DNA from: Dyella sp. OK004
GTDB lineage: Bacteria > Pseudomonadota > Gammaproteobacteria > Xanthomonadales > Rhodanobacteraceae
Reading direction: 5' to 3'
Assembly: GCF_900114495.1 (NCBI RefSeq)
Contig: NZ_FOZI01000001.1
Span: 329,469 to 393,468, forward strand
Length of the DNA: 64,000 nt
Part shown: positions 47,533 to 57,800 of the stretch, piece by piece
Layout of the letters: each line of letters begins with the position of its first letter
Numbering within the stretch: the first letter of the stretch is position 1
Made by a program: the position numbers and the translations under genes
Notes under the pieces: generated by a model
Databases searched by the model: none
Told to the model about the DNA's origin: nothing
What the model saw: only the letters and a program-made list of their open reading frames with translations

Positions 47533-48468
47533 TCACTGCGGCCTGAAGGTGAAATCAATATTGCGTTTGAACACGCTCTCGAAGCCCTTGTAGGGCAGCG
47601 GCTGAGCGCGCAGCACGGCGTTCTCGATAGAACGCTTGCCGGCATCATCGTAGGGGCAGGCTGAATCGACCTTGGCGCTCATGACGTCGCCGCCCGGCAA
47701 CTGCACGATGTGCACCACGCATGGCGTGCTCGGCATGTTATCCGGGCGGAGCCAATTCTGCGTGACAGCGTTCTGAATCGCGGCCTGGTATTGCGCCAGC
47801 AGGCTGTCGGGGCCATTGGTGCCCGTCTGGCGCTGCTCCGCGTTTGGCAGATTGGCTTCGCCATTGTCCTGAGCGTTCTTCAGCTCTTCCATCTGCTGCT
47901 TGGCCTGTTTGGCCCTGTTCTCCAGTTTCGAGCGCTGCGAGGCAGCCGCATCCATCTTGGCGAACAGCTCATCGAGCTTTTGCTTCTCTTGCTTCTGCTT
48001 GGCCGCCTGGGCGTCCAGTTCGGACTGGCGCTGGCGCTGTTTTTCTTCCTGCTCGCGCTTGGCGTCCTCCGCCTTCTGCAAGGCGTCGGCCACGACCCTT
48101 TCCTGATCCTTGGTGTCTGGATGCTCGGGCGGCGGCGGCAAGGTCTTCACCACGGGCGCCTGCTCCTGCGGTGTCGGCGGCGGCACCGTGGGCGGTGGCG
48201 GTGTGGAGTCCGGCACCGGCTTAGCCTTCTGGGCCTTCGGCGGCGGCGCACCGGTGGGGCCGATCAGGGTGGCCTCGATGATCTGGCCTGGCAACTCCAA
48301 CGGCTTGGCACAGGCAATCGGATTCCAGCCCGCTGGCAAATGCAGGGTCTCAAACAGACTCTCGTAGAACGAGCACGGCACAATCGCCAAAGCCAGGAAG
48401 GCCACGATGCCCAGATGGAGAACGGCGGAAAGAATGACCGCCTTGGGCGTGCCTTTACGGTCGTCCAT
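47533..48468 (-). CDS. tolA: Cell envelope integrity protein TolA
   Basis: A 311-residue inner-membrane protein. One membrane helix (~12-32) precedes a proline-rich stretch (~70-115) and a charged helical domain with runs such as KREQEEKQRQRQSELDAQAA (~128-205). The C-terminal domain III (~225-311) binds TolB/Pal and has two Cys (PCVVHIVQL, SACPYDD). It reads energy from TolQR across the periplasm. Its start overlaps the tolR end by 14 bases. Confidence 0.94.
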   Translation of the reverse strand: MDDRKGTPKAVILSAVLHLGIVAFLALAIVPCSFYESLFETLHLPAGWNPIACAKPLELPGQIIEATLIGPTGAPPPKAQKAKPVPDSTPPPPTVPPPTPQEQAPVVKTLPPPPEHPDTKDQERVVADALQKAEDAKREQEEKQRQRQSELDAQAAKQKQEKQKLDELFAKMDAAASQRSKLENRAKQAKQQMEELKNAQDNGEANLPNAEQRQTGTNGPDSLLAQYQAAIQNAVTQNWLRPDNMPSTPCVVHIVQLPGGDVMSAKVDSACPYDDAGKRSIENAVLRAQPLPYKGFESVFKRNIDFTFRPQ

Positions 48469-48901
48469 GCTTCCCGCTCGACTCGGGCTGGCTCATCAGG
48501 CCGATCTTGGACACCCCGGCCTCCTGCAGGATCGGCAGGATCAGATACACCTTGCCGTAGTTGGCCCGCTCATCGCCGGCCACCAACACCTGCAGCTCAG
48601 GGTTCGCCTTCTGATAGGCGGTGATGCGCGCTTTGAAGTCGTCGGCGCTGACCGGCTCGCGCTTGGACCCTTCCGCACTGAGGTAGATCTGGCCGGCCTC
48701 GTCGACCGAGACCACCACCGGGTCCTTCTTGTCCTTCAGCGACTTGGCCTGGGTCTGCGGCAATTGGATATCGACGCCGAGATTCATCATGGGCGCGGTG
48801 ACCATGAAAATGATCAACAGCACCAGCATCACGTCGATATAGGGAACGACGTTGATCTCGGACTTGAGCTTGAAGCGCTTGTGGCGCATGGAACTACGCA
48901 T
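48455..48901 (-). CDS. tolR: Tol-Pal motor protein TolR
   Basis: A 148-residue ExbD-family protein with one helix and the proton-path Asp in VPYIDVMLVLLIIFMVT. The periplasmic domain follows from ~45. Of three near-together ATGs, 48901 is chosen because GAGG lies 7 bases before it; 48907 is the alternative. It follows tolQ by about 10 bases. Confidence 0.94.
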   Translation of the reverse strand: MRSSMRHKRFKLKSEINVVPYIDVMLVLLIIFMVTAPMMNLGVDIQLPQTQAKSLKDKKDPVVVSVDEAGQIYLSAEGSKREPVSADDFKARITAYQKANPELQVLVAGDERANYGKVYLILPILQEAGVSKIGLMSQPESSGKHGRP

Positions 48902-48911
48902 CGCCATGCCC

Positions 48912-49601
48912 TCAGGCCGTCGCGTCGTCGGTCTGGATCTGACGCTGTAGCACGGAGGAGAACTCCTCCTGGAACACTTCGTAGCGCGAGGCCACGCGAT
49001 CGACCTTGTTGGCGAAACGGTTGTACGCCCACACCGCCGGAATCGCGGCGAACAGACCCATGGCGGTAGCGATCAGCGCCTCGGAGATGTGCGGCGCCAC
49101 CACGGCGATGGTCACGTCCTTCATTTCGCCCAGGCCCTGGAAGGCGCCCATGATGCCGATCACGGTGCCGAACAGACCCACATAAGGACTGATCGAACCC
49201 ACGTTGGCGAGGAACTCGAGGTTGCGCTCCAGGCGACCGATCTCGCGGGTGCCAGCCACGCGCATGGCGCGCTCGGAGCCCTCAATCACCACGCGCATGT
49301 CATGCGTCTTGCGCTGGCGCTGACGGGCGAATTCGCGGAAGCCGGATTCGAACACCGTCTCCATGCCGCCGCCGATAGCGCCGCGGTTGCTCACCTCACG
49401 GAACAGCTGGGCCAGGTCGGCACCGGACCAGAAACGCTCCTCGAAGCCTTCGGCCTCGTCCATCGCGGTGCGCAGCTGCTGGTGCTTGCGGATGATGATC
49501 ACCCAGGACAGGAAGGAGAACACCAGCAGCACGAGCAGCACGAGCTGCACCAGGATGCTCGCTTCCGCGACGAGCTTGAAAATGTTCAGTCCACCGTTCA
49601 T
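48912..49601 (-). CDS. tolQ: Tol-Pal motor protein TolQ
   Basis: A 229-residue ExbB-family inner-membrane protein with three helices at ~15-37, ~135-160 and ~170-192. The conserved LEFLANVGSISPYVGLFGTV and HISEALIATAMGLFAAIPAV segments form the motor channel with TolR. GGAG lies 12 bases before the ATG. First of the core tol genes after ybgC. Confidence 0.96.
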   Translation of the reverse strand: MNGGLNIFKLVAEASILVQLVLLVLLVFSFLSWVIIIRKHQQLRTAMDEAEGFEERFWSGADLAQLFREVSNRGAIGGGMETVFESGFREFARQRQRKTHDMRVVIEGSERAMRVAGTREIGRLERNLEFLANVGSISPYVGLFGTVIGIMGAFQGLGEMKDVTIAVVAPHISEALIATAMGLFAAIPAVWAYNRFANKVDRVASRYEVFQEEFSSVLQRQIQTDDATA

Positions 49602-49625
49602 TGCTTGAGCGTTCTCCGCCGCGGG

Positions 49626-50060
49626 TTATTTATGTGGGGGTAGGCCAGGAATCATCCCGGCCGGAATCTGGGCCGGGCGCATGCGACGGATGTCTACGCA
49701 CGCCACGCGCACCTGCGCGCGGATCAGCTGCGTACCGTCGGCCCGGCTGATCGTCTGGGCGAAGAGGATACTGGCAGCGCGCCGCTCTTGGACCGCGACT
49801 GTTACGCTCAGTTCATCGTCTAGCAGGGCCGCCCGCAAGAAATCGATCTGCATCTCGCGCACCAGGAAGGCCAGGCCGGTGGTCTCTTTGACAGCCGACT
49901 GGTCGATGCCCTGCGCGCGCAGCCATTCCGTGCGGGCCCGCTCCATGAAACGCAGGTAGCTGGCGTGGTAGACCACGCCACCCGCATCGGTGTCTTCCCA
50001 ATACACGCGAACCGGCCAGCGGAAGCTGTCCGGGGCGGACGACGGGGTGGCTTCAGACAT
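49626..50060 (-). CDS. ybgC: Tol-Pal-associated acyl-CoA thioesterase
   Basis: A 144-residue hotdog-fold thioesterase. The active-site signature is [28 protein letters not shown] (Asp and Tyr/His intact). YbgC-type enzymes hydrolyse short acyl-CoAs or act on acyl carrier protein near the membrane. The start overlaps the ruvB end by 8 bases, tying the ruv and tol genes into one transcript. Confidence 0.94.
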   Translation of the reverse strand: MSEATPSSAPDSFRWPVRVYWEDTDAGGVVYHASYLRFMERARTEWLRAQGIDQSAVKETTGLAFLVREMQIDFLRAALLDDELSVTVAVQERRAASILFAQTISRADGTQLIRAQVRVACVDIRRMRPAQIPAGMIPGLPPHK

Positions 50061-51102
50061 CGGATTCGCCCGCAGTGAACAGATCGGCCGGCTGTGGCTG
50101 ACGCGGTGGCGGGGTCAGCCCCAGGTGGCGCCAGCCCTTGGCGCTGGCCATGCGCCCGCGCGCACTGCGCACCAGAAAGCCTTGCTGGATCAGATACGGC
50201 TCGACCACGTCCTCGAGGGTGCCGCGATCTTCGCTGAGCGCCGCTGCCAGCGACTCCACGCCCACCGGTCCGCCGTCGAAGTTCTCGATGATGATGGTCA
50301 GCAGGCGCCGGTCCAGCTCGTCGAAACCCTCGGCATCGACCTTCAACATATCCATCGCCGCCTGCGCCGCCGCGCGGTCGATGTGGCCGCCTGCACGCAC
50401 TTCCGCGTAGTCGCGCACCCGGCGTAGCAGACGATTGGCGATACGCGGCGTGCCGCGCGAACGGCGGGCGATTTCCTGCGCGCCTTCCGCATCGCAGGCA
50501 ATACCGAGGATGCGTGCCGAGCGGCGCACGATCGCCGTCAGCTCTTCGGGTGTATAGAACTCCAGACGCTGCACGATGCCGAAGCGGTCGCGCAACGGCG
50601 CTGTGAGCAGGCCAGCGCGGGTGGTTGCGCCGATCAGGGTAAACGGCGGCAGGTCCAGCTTGATCGAGCGCGCGGCCGGGCCTTCACCGATCATGATGTC
50701 GATCTGGAAGTCTTCCATCGCCGGGTAGAGCACTTCCTCCACCACCGGCGACAGACGATGGATCTCGTCCACGAACAACACGTCATGCGCTTCGAGGTTG
50801 GTCAACAGTGCAGCCAAGTCGCCAGCACGCTCAAGCACCGGACCCGAGGTGGAACGCAAATTCACGCCCAGCTCGTTGGCGATCACATGGGACAGCGTGG
50901 TCTTGCCCAAACCAGGCGGCCCGAAGATCAGCACATGATCCAGCGCCCCACCCCGCTTCTTCGCCGCCTCGATATAGATCGACAGCTGCTCGCGCACCGC
51001 CTGCTGGCCGAGATACTCGGCGAGCCGCTTGGGACGGATCGATGCCTCCAGGGCCTCGTCGTCCATCTGTGCGGCGGCGGTGATGATGCGGTGTTCGGTC
51101 AT
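50053..51102 (-). CDS. ruvB: Holliday junction branch-migration helicase subunit RuvB
   Basis: A 349-residue AAA+ ATPase that, with RuvA, drives branch migration. Walker A is GPPGLGKTT, Walker B DEIHR, sensor 1 ATTRAGLL, arginine finger region APLRDRFG; the C-terminal winged helix runs ~270-335. The start is ATG 51102 ([12 protein letters not shown]), with ATG 51111 possible. No Shine-Dalgarno is seen ahead of either. It is separated from kup by a 143-base spacer holding a large inverted repeat. Confidence 0.97.
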   Translation of the reverse strand: MTEHRIITAAAQMDDEALEASIRPKRLAEYLGQQAVREQLSIYIEAAKKRGGALDHVLIFGPPGLGKTTLSHVIANELGVNLRSTSGPVLERAGDLAALLTNLEAHDVLFVDEIHRLSPVVEEVLYPAMEDFQIDIMIGEGPAARSIKLDLPPFTLIGATTRAGLLTAPLRDRFGIVQRLEFYTPEELTAIVRRSARILGIACDAEGAQEIARRSRGTPRIANRLLRRVRDYAEVRAGGHIDRAAAQAAMDMLKVDAEGFDELDRRLLTIIIENFDGGPVGVESLAAALSEDRGTLEDVVEPYLIQQGFLVRSARGRMASAKGWRHLGLTPPPRQPQPADLFTAGESDV

Positions 51103-51132
51103 GCCGCGCATTATGGCAGGGCCGGGCGCTTG

Positions 51133-51244
51133 TAGGAGCGCACCCTGTGCGCGAAAGCCCTGCGCGAGCAGGGCTGCTTTGCCATATGAGGAAGAAAGAA
51201 CGGCCCTGCTCACGCAGGGCTTTCGCGCACAGGGTGCGCTCCTA
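51133..51244. repeat. Large inverted repeat (REP doublet) between kup and ruvB
   Basis: The arm 51133-51164 (TAGGAGCGCACCCTGTGCGC…) is a perfect 32-base inverted match of 51213-51244; with one mismatch the pairing extends to 42 bases, leaving a 28-base centre. The sequence type (GTAGGAGCGCACC…GTGCGCGAA) is a known REP style of Pseudomonas and Xanthomonadales. It begins two bases after the kup stop and would form a very stable RNA hairpin. Confidence 0.9.
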
Positions 51245-51245
51245 C

Positions 51246-53150
51246 CTAGATCTCTACCTGCGCACCCAGCTCGATCAGCCGGTTGCCGGGAATCTGGAAG
51301 AAGGCCGTGGCCGGCAGCGCGTTGCGGGCCATGAAGGCGAACAGCTTGTCACGCCACAACGCCATGCCCGGCCGGCGATCGTCCGCAATGATGGTTTCGC
51401 GCGACAGGAAGAACGTGGTGTCCATCATGTCGAACGGCAGGCCGCTGCGCGAACATTTGGACAGAGCCTCGGGAATATTGGGATCCTCGGCAAAACCGAA
51501 GCGCAATTCCAGGCCATAGAAATCGTGACCGAGCGAAGTGATGTGGATACGTTCGTCTGCATCGGCTACCGGCGTTTCCAACATATCGACGGTTAGCAGC
51601 ACATTGCGCTGATGCAGCACTTTGTTGTGCTTGAGGTTGTGCAGCAGCGCGTGCGGCACGGCATGCTGGTTGGCAGTGAGGAACACCGCCGAACCCGGCA
51701 CACGTAACGGCGGATGGTCACTGACATTCTCGATAAATGGCGCCAGCGCCAGACCGGACTGCTTGATCTCGCGCACCACCAGCTCGCGGCCACGACGCCA
51801 AGTAGTCATCACGATGAACACACCTACGCCAAGCACCAGCGGGAACCAGCCGCCGTATTCGATCTTGATCAGGTTGGCGCCGAGGAAAGCCAGATCGATG
51901 GTGAGCAGCAGGATGCCGGCCACCGCCACCGTAATGCGGCTCCACTTCCATTGATAGCGCGCCACCACCAGGGCCAGGATGGTGGTCGTGACCATGGTAC
52001 CGGTCACCGCGATGCCATAGGCCGCGCTCAGATTCTCCGAGCTACGGAAACCGAGTACGGCCAGCAGCACCATCACCAGCAGAAACGCGTTCACCCACGG
52101 CACAAAAATCTGCCCTGACATCTCGCGCGAGGTATGCACGATCGGCATGCGCATCGAATAGCCCAGCGCCATCGCTTCGCGCGTCATCGAGAACGCGCCG
52201 GAGATCACCGCCTGCGAGGCGATCACCGTAGCCAGGGTGGCCAGGCCGATCATCGGATACAGCAAGGCCTGCGGCACCAGCTTGAAGAACGGGTTATCGA
52301 TGGCCTCGGGGTGCGAAAGCAGCAAGGCACCCTGACCGAAATAGTTGAGCACCAGCGCCGGCAGCACAAAGCTAAACCATGCCAGGCGAATCGGCTTCTT
52401 ACCGAAATGCCCCATGTCGGCGTACAGCGCCTCGGCACCGGTCAGTGCGAGCACCACGCCACCCAGTGCGATAAAAGCCTGCAAGCCATGACTGATGAAA
52501 AACTTCACGGCATAGGTGGGATCGAGCGCATGCAACACCTGCGGATTGACCGCGATCATGCGCACGCCGAACAGCGCGATCACCACGAACCAGATCACCA
52601 TCACCGGACCAAACAGCCTGCCCACGCGTTCGGTGCCATGCCGCTGCAAGGCGAACAAAAAGAACAGGATCACCACCGAGGTCACCGGCACCACCCAGTG
52701 CGGCAAGTCGGGGATGGCCACCTTCATGCCTTCTACCGCGGAGAGCACCGAAATGGCCGGCGTGATCACGCCATCGCCATAGAACAAAGCGGCGCCGAAA
52801 ATACCGAGGATCGCCAGGATCCAGCGCATGCGCGCATCGCCTCTAGCACTGCGCAGCGCCAGCGCGAGCAGCGCCATGATGCCACCCTCGCCCTTGTTGT
52901 CGGCGCGCATGATGAACACCACGTACTTCAGCGAGACCACGATGATCTGGGCCCAGAAGATCAGCGACAGCACGCCGAAGATGCTCTCCGGCGTCGGCTT
53001 CATGCCATCGTGGCTGAGCGTGGTCTGCAAGGTGTACAGCGGGCTGGTACCGATGTCGCCGTAGACCACACCGATGGCACCTAGCGCCAGAGTGGCCAAG
53101 CGTCGCTTGGTCTCAGTGTCGGCGCTGCCATGCATGGAGGCTGGATTCAC
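51246..53150 (-). CDS. kup: Low-affinity potassium uptake transporter Kup
   Basis: A 634-residue K+/H+ symporter with twelve helices in the first ~430 residues and a cytoplasmic C-terminal domain. Family marks include [55 protein letters not shown] and [10 protein letters not shown]. Start GTG 53150 follows the ruvA stop by one base (TGACGTG) with AGGAAA ahead. An ATG five codons later is an alternative. It splits ruvA from ruvB. Confidence 0.96.
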   Translation of the reverse strand: MNPASMHGSADTETKRRLATLALGAIGVVYGDIGTSPLYTLQTTLSHDGMKPTPESIFGVLSLIFWAQIIVVSLKYVVFIMRADNKGEGGIMALLALALRSARGDARMRWILAILGIFGAALFYGDGVITPAISVLSAVEGMKVAIPDLPHWVVPVTSVVILFFLFALQRHGTERVGRLFGPVMVIWFVVIALFGVRMIAVNPQVLHALDPTYAVKFFISHGLQAFIALGGVVLALTGAEALYADMGHFGKKPIRLAWFSFVLPALVLNYFGQGALLLSHPEAIDNPFFKLVPQALLYPMIGLATLATVIASQAVISGAFSMTREAMALGYSMRMPIVHTSREMSGQIFVPWVNAFLLVMVLLAVLGFRSSENLSAAYGIAVTGTMVTTTILALVVARYQWKWSRITVAVAGILLLTIDLAFLGANLIKIEYGGWFPLVLGVGVFIVMTTWRRGRELVVREIKQSGLALAPFIENVSDHPPLRVPGSAVFLTANQHAVPHALLHNLKHNKVLHQRNVLLTVDMLETPVADADERIHITSLGHDFYGLELRFGFAEDPNIPEALSKCSRSGLPFDMMDTTFFLSRETIIADDRRPGMALWRDKLFAFMARNALPATAFFQIPGNRLIELGAQVEI

Positions 53151-53151
53151 G

Positions 53152-53751
53152 TCAGTTTCCTAATGCGGCGCGCAGCGCCTTGCGGATGATCGATTCGGCG
53201 CTGTCGCCTTCGGCGGCGACTTTCTGCACCAGACGCGTCACCTCGGCGGGCTTGTAGCCGAGCTGCTGCAAGGCCACGGTAGCCTCGCCGGCCGGATCGA
53301 GCGGCGCGCCGTTCGCCTTGGCGGAAGCGCCTGGCAGGCTCATCGCCAGGCCATCCACGCGATCACGCAGCTCCACCACCATGCGTTCGGCGGTCTTCTT
53401 GCCGATACCGGGAATCTTGGTCAGTGCCACCACGTCGCCCGCCTGTACCAGCCGCGCAAAGTCGCTGGCGGAAACGCCGGACAGCACCGACAGCGCGATT
53501 TTCGCGCCGATGCCGCTCACCTTCTGCAGATTGCGGAACAGCGCGCGCTCGCTATCGTGCAGAAAGCCGTACAGCGCCACGCTGTCTTCCTTCACCGCGT
53601 AATGGGTGAGCAGGGTCACTTCCTTACCGGTGGCCGGCAAGTCGTAGATGGTGGACATGGGCGCTTCCAGCTCATAGCCGACACCACCCACTTCGACCAG
53701 CAACCATGGCGGCTGCTTGGAAACCAGAATGCCGCGCAGGCGACCGATCAT
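53152..53751 (-). CDS. ruvA: Holliday junction-binding protein RuvA
   Basis: A 199-residue protein that tetramerises on four-way junctions and recruits RuvB. It starts [20 protein letters not shown] (OB domain), then helix-hairpin-helix motifs [18 protein letters not shown] and [19 protein letters not shown], a linker and domain III (~150-199). The ATG overlaps the ruvC stop by four bases (ATGA). Confidence 0.97.
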   Translation of the reverse strand: MIGRLRGILVSKQPPWLLVEVGGVGYELEAPMSTIYDLPATGKEVTLLTHYAVKEDSVALYGFLHDSERALFRNLQKVSGIGAKIALSVLSGVSASDFARLVQAGDVVALTKIPGIGKKTAERMVVELRDRVDGLAMSLPGASAKANGAPLDPAGEATVALQQLGYKPAEVTRLVQKVAAEGDSAESIIRKALRAALGN

Positions 53752-54269
53752 CGGCGGCGCCTCCAGGCGGTGCGCGGAATCCCCACGCGCGCCAGGCTGG
53801 CACGGGTATGCGCATGGGTTACCGCGATGGCCAGCGCGTCCGCGGCATCCGCCTGCAACGGCCCCTTGAGGCCGAGCAGCACGCCGATCATGTGCTGTAC
53901 CTGGGTTTTGTCGCCGCGGCCGCTGCCAACCACTGCCTGCTTTACTTCTGTCGCTGCGTATTCGTGCACCACGATCCCCTGGCTCACCACCGCACAGATC
54001 GCGGCGCCTCTCGCCTGCCCCAGTTTCAAGGCCGAATCGGCATTGCGCGCCATGAACACACGCTCGATGCCGCACTCGTCCGGCCGATGCGCGGCGATGA
54101 TGGCACACAGCTCGTCAAAGATGCGTTTCAGGCGCAGTGGAAAACTGGCCTCGCCGGCCACCGCCAGCGCGCCATGAAAAACATGAGACAACTTCCCGGT
54201 CGCATCGACCTCGATGATGCCCACGCCGGTGCGCTGGCTGCCGGGGTCGATGCCGATGATGCGGGTCAT
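53748..54269 (-). CDS. ruvC: Crossover junction endodeoxyribonuclease RuvC
   Basis: A 173-residue nuclease resolving Holliday junctions. Catalytic acids can be placed at Asp8 ([12 protein letters not shown]), Glu in CGIERVF, and the Asp pair in [14 protein letters not shown]. Forty bases follow the yebC stop, and its own stop overlaps ruvA, so the three form one operon. Confidence 0.97.
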   Translation of the reverse strand: MTRIIGIDPGSQRTGVGIIEVDATGKLSHVFHGALAVAGEASFPLRLKRIFDELCAIIAAHRPDECGIERVFMARNADSALKLGQARGAAICAVVSQGIVVHEYAATEVKQAVVGSGRGDKTQVQHMIGVLLGLKGPLQADAADALAIAVTHAHTRASLARVGIPRTAWRRRR

Positions 54270-54309
54270 GAGCGTGTGCTAGCCACGGGCCGCAATGGCC
54301 CGTGCGGAC

Positions 54310-55041
54310 TTAGCCTACGGCCTCGGCCGGAAGCAGCGCGTTGTGCGAGACCTCGCTCACATCGTCCAGCGCGTCGAGCTTGTCGAGCAGCGTCTGCAGG
54401 GCCTCGACGTTCTCGGGCGTCACCGCTACGCGATTGTTCGGGCGCATGGTCACGCCTGCATGCTCGGCATGCAGGCCGGCAGCGATCAAAGCCTGCTGCA
54501 CCGACTCGAAATTTTCTGGCGCGCAGATCACCGTGCTCTCGCCATGCTCATTGATGACATCGTCGGCACCGACGTCTAGTGCCGCTTCAAGCACCTTTTC
54601 TTCCTGTGATTCATTGCCGCCAGTGGCGAACACCAGTTCACCGCAGCGGGTGAACTGGAATGCCACCGAATTGGTGGTGCCCAGATTGCCGCCGTTCTTG
54701 TTGAGCACGGCGCGCACGTCGGCGACGGTGCGGGTTTGATTGTCGGTGAAGCAGTCGATGATCAACGCGATGCCGCCCGGACCATAACCTTCGTAGCGCA
54801 GTTCTTCCGCCGCGCCACCATCCGCACCGGAGCCGCGCTTGATCGCGCGCTCGATGGTGTCCTTGGTCATGTTGGCCGACAGCGCCTTGTCCACCGCCGC
54901 GCGCAGGCGCGGGTTGGCGGCCGGATCGGCCACGCCGGCGCGGGTGGCCACCGTGATCTCGCGGATCAGCTTGGTGAACACCTTGGCGCGCTTGGCGTCT
55001 TCGGCGTTCTTGCGACCTTCGATGGACGGGCCTCTACCCAT
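54310..55041 (-). CDS. yebC: YebC/PmpR-family protein
   Basis: A 243-residue cytoplasmic protein. The start MGRGPSIEGRKNAEDAKRAK is the Xanthomonadales variant of the usual MAGHSKWANI. AKVFTKLIREI, RYEGYGPGGIALIIDCFTDN and NVEALQTLLDKLDALDDV are family blocks. YebC proteins are reported as transcription regulators and, more recently, as helpers at stalled ribosomes. AGGAA lies 8 bases before the ATG. It precedes ruvC, as in most Proteobacteria. Confidence 0.95.
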   Translation of the reverse strand: MGRGPSIEGRKNAEDAKRAKVFTKLIREITVATRAGVADPAANPRLRAAVDKALSANMTKDTIERAIKRGSGADGGAAEELRYEGYGPGGIALIIDCFTDNQTRTVADVRAVLNKNGGNLGTTNSVAFQFTRCGELVFATGGNESQEEKVLEAALDVGADDVINEHGESTVICAPENFESVQQALIAAGLHAEHAGVTMRPNNRVAVTPENVEALQTLLDKLDALDDVSEVSHNALLPAEAVG

Positions 55042-55134
55042 GGCGTGTTCCTGAACCTTTGCGTACGGACAAGGGGCGGATTTTATCCCGTTCGCCCGGA
55101 GGGCTGGCAAGCCGGCCAGATTCCAGAGGATTGC

Positions 55135-55797
55135 TCACCCGGGGCGGTCTGCCACGGAAGTCGCGACGCGATCGAAGCGCCCCTGGTGCAAAAACCGGGC
55201 AATTTGCCGTGCCGCGTCGGCCGAAAACAGCAAGCCCGTATGGTTGGCCTCAACCACGCAATGGGCGGCGATACCCGGCAACTCCGTCTCCGCCACTGCC
55301 ACGGTTCCGTCATGTTCGCCCGCCAGCGGCTTCAGTATCGCGCCCAGCCCGATCGGCAGGCGGCCGGCGATCACACCCACTTCGCGCGCGCCCGTCCATT
55401 GATCGAAGCCATGCTCAAGCAGGCTGCGATTGTGCCCAAGCAGCGCCATGCCGCCGCGTCCGCCCAGATCCGCGAACGCCCGTGCGGCCGCGCTGCCCTT
55501 CAACGGCGAACCAAGACAAACAATGCGGCCCGGTGGCAGCGGCGCCTCTTCAGCGCAGGCGCGTAGTGCGAGCAGACCGCCCAGACTGTGTCCCACCAGA
55601 TGTACCGAACCTACGTCCGGCGCCAGTTCCTGCATGCGCGCGTGCAGGCGGCCGAGGATGCGCTCCTGCGTCGCCGCCACACTCATATAGTCGAAGCGAT
55701 GCACACGGAATCCCGCCTCCATCAGCCGGCGATGCAGCATGACCAGCGCGAAACCGCGCATCCACAGGCCATGCAACAAGATCACGTGATCGGTCAT
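55135..55797 (-). CDS. Alpha/beta hydrolase, lipase-like
   Basis: A 220-residue hydrolase without signal peptide. HGLWMRGFA supplies the oxyanion region, GHSLGG the nucleophile Ser, GEHDGTVAV the acid and ANHTGLLF the His. This is a small lipase/esterase-like protein resembling PGAP1-type or permease-like hydrolases; substrate unknown. The start ATG 55797 (MTDHVILLHG) is set by family; the upstream frame is not conserved. No strong ribosome-binding site. Confidence 0.8.
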   Translation of the reverse strand: MTDHVILLHGLWMRGFALVMLHRRLMEAGFRVHRFDYMSVAATQERILGRLHARMQELAPDVGSVHLVGHSLGGLLALRACAEEAPLPPGRIVCLGSPLKGSAAARAFADLGGRGGMALLGHNRSLLEHGFDQWTGAREVGVIAGRLPIGLGAILKPLAGEHDGTVAVAETELPGIAAHCVVEANHTGLLFSADAARQIARFLHQGRFDRVATSVADRPG

Positions 55798-55910
55798 CGA
55801 AAAGCCGGTGAGGGAGAGGAGAAACAAGGGAGCAGCACGATAGGCAGGCTTACTCCCAAGGAGCAAGCCTGCTCGTCACAAAACCAGCCGTTTCCCGATG
55901 CCGTGGCGCC

Positions 55911-57683
55911 TTAGCCGTGAAGCTTGTCCGCGGCAGCAATCCGCACATGCAGTTCTTTCAGCTGCGGCTCGGAAACCATCGACGGCGCGTCGGTCATCAG
56001 ATCCTGCGCGCTGGTGGTCTTGGGGAAAGCAATCACGTCGCGGATCGACTCGGTACCGGCCATCAGCGCAGCAATGCGGTCGATGCCAAAAGCCAGGCCG
56101 CCATGCGGCGGCGCGCCGAACTTCAGTGCCTTGAGCAGGAAACCGAACTTCACTTCCGCCTCTTCCGCACTGATGCCCAGCAACTCAAACACCGCACTCT
56201 GCATGTCAGGGCGATGGATACGGATCGAGCCACCACCGATCTCGGCGCCATTGAGCACCATGTCGTAGCCGCGGCTCACCGCATTCGCCGCGTTCGCGCG
56301 CAACTCGCCGATGTCGTCGACCTTGGGCGCAGTGAACGGATGATGCAGGGCGACGAAGCGCTTTTCTTCCTCGTCGTATTCAAACATCGGGAAGTCGGTC
56401 ACCCACAGCGGCTTCCAGCTGTTCTCGACCAGGCCGCGATCCTTGCCGACCTTCAGGCGCAGCGCGCCCATGAAATCGGTGACCGTCTTCCACTTGCCCG
56501 CACCCACGAACACCATGTCGCCGCTCTGCGCACCCGTTGCCTTGAGCACCGCGTCCAGCGCCGTGTCATCGAGGAACTTCGCCACCGGCGAGTTGATGCC
56601 CTCGCGCCCCTTGGACAGATCGTCGATGCGCAGCCATGCCAGGCCCTTGGCGCCGTACTTGGCCACGTATTCGGTGAGCTGGTCGATTTCCTTGCGGGTC
56701 AACGTGCCGCCGCCCGGCAGGCACAGCGCCGCAACGCGACCGGCCGGATCGTTGGCCGGCTCGGCGAACACCTTGAACTCCACCTGCTTCAGCGCGTCGG
56801 CCACATCGACCAGTTCCAGCGCAATGCGCAGGTCCGGCTTGTCGGAACCGAAGCGACGCATCGCTTCCGCCCAGGTCATGCGCGGGAAGGTCTCGGCCAG
56901 TTCGACGCTCTGCACTTCCTTGAATACGTGGCGAATCAGTTCCTCCACGAAATCCTGCACGTCCTTCTCTTCGACAAAGGCGAACTCAAGGTCAAGCTGG
57001 GTGAATTCCGGCTGGCGATCCGCGCGTAGATCTTCGTCGCGGAAGCAGCGGGCGATCTGATAGTAGCGGTCGAAACCGGCCATCATCAGGATCTGCTTGA
57101 ACAGCTGCGGCGACTGCGGCAGCGCGTAGAACTGGCCTGGATGCACGCGGCTCGGCACCAGATAGTCGCGCGCGCCTTCCGGCGTGGCCTTGGTGAGAAT
57201 CGGCGTCTCGATATCCTGGAAACCGCGCGCGTCGAGGTAGCGGCGCAGTGTCTGCACCAGCTTGATGCGGGTGCGCATCATGCGCTGCATCTCGGGACGG
57301 CGCAGGTCGAGGTAGCGGTAGGTCATCCGCATGTCCTCGTTGGGATTCTCGTGCAGCGCGAACGGCAGATCCTTCGCGGCGTTGAGCACTTCTACCTTAT
57401 CGGCCACCAGTTCGACCGTGCCGGTCTTGAGCTTGTCGTTCACCGACAGACGCTTGCGGATGGTGCCAGTGACGCGCAGGCAGTACTCGTAGCCGATCCC
57501 GCCGGCCACGGCGAATGCGTCGGCGTTCTCGCGCTCCACCACCACCTGGGCGATCCCTTCGTGGTCGCGCAGGTCGACAAAGGCAACGTGGCTTTGCAGG
57601 CGAAGGGTGTTGACCCAGCCGCACAGGGTGACGGTCTGGCCGACCAGCGCCTCGTCGATGAGGCCGCAGTAATGCGTGCGCAT
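55911..57683 (-). CDS. aspS: Aspartyl-tRNA synthetase
   Basis: A 590-residue class II synthetase charging tRNA-Asp. OB-fold anticodon domain ~1-105, class II motif 2 [18 protein letters not shown], bacterial insertion domain ~290-420, motif 3 [17 protein letters not shown] chose ATG 57683 ([13 protein letters not shown]) because GGAG lies 10 bases upstream and the length equals the E. coli enzyme. An ATG at 57722 would add 13 residues. Confidence 0.96.
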   Translation of the reverse strand: MRTHYCGLIDEALVGQTVTLCGWVNTLRLQSHVAFVDLRDHEGIAQVVVERENADAFAVAGGIGYEYCLRVTGTIRKRLSVNDKLKTGTVELVADKVEVLNAAKDLPFALHENPNEDMRMTYRYLDLRRPEMQRMMRTRIKLVQTLRRYLDARGFQDIETPILTKATPEGARDYLVPSRVHPGQFYALPQSPQLFKQILMMAGFDRYYQIARCFRDEDLRADRQPEFTQLDLEFAFVEEKDVQDFVEELIRHVFKEVQSVELAETFPRMTWAEAMRRFGSDKPDLRIALELVDVADALKQVEFKVFAEPANDPAGRVAALCLPGGGTLTRKEIDQLTEYVAKYGAKGLAWLRIDDLSKGREGINSPVAKFLDDTALDAVLKATGAQSGDMVFVGAGKWKTVTDFMGALRLKVGKDRGLVENSWKPLWVTDFPMFEYDEEEKRFVALHHPFTAPKVDDIGELRANAANAVSRGYDMVLNGAEIGGGSIRIHRPDMQSAVFELLGISAEEAEVKFGFLLKALKFGAPPHGGLAFGIDRIAALMAGTESIRDVIAFPKTTSAQDLMTDAPSMVSEPQLKELHVRIAAADKLHG

Positions 57684-57748
57684 GCGCTTGGAACTCCGGG
57701 CCGCCGCGGCGGCATGAGACATGGAAAAGACCCGGAATGTTAACACCG

Positions 57749-57790
57749 CGACGGCCGAACGCCGTCGCCCGGGGCCGTGCGGCCCCGGGC
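57749..57790. other. Two tandem hairpins upstream of aspS
   Basis: CGACGGC pairs with GCCGTCG (57749-57767), and GCCCGGGGCC pairs with GGCCCCGGGC around GTGC (57767-57790). The second has a 10-bp GC stem but no T-run. They lie between the DUF3011 stop and aspS, and may terminate the former or shape the aspS leader. Confidence 0.5.
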
Positions 57791-57800
57791 CATCAGACGC

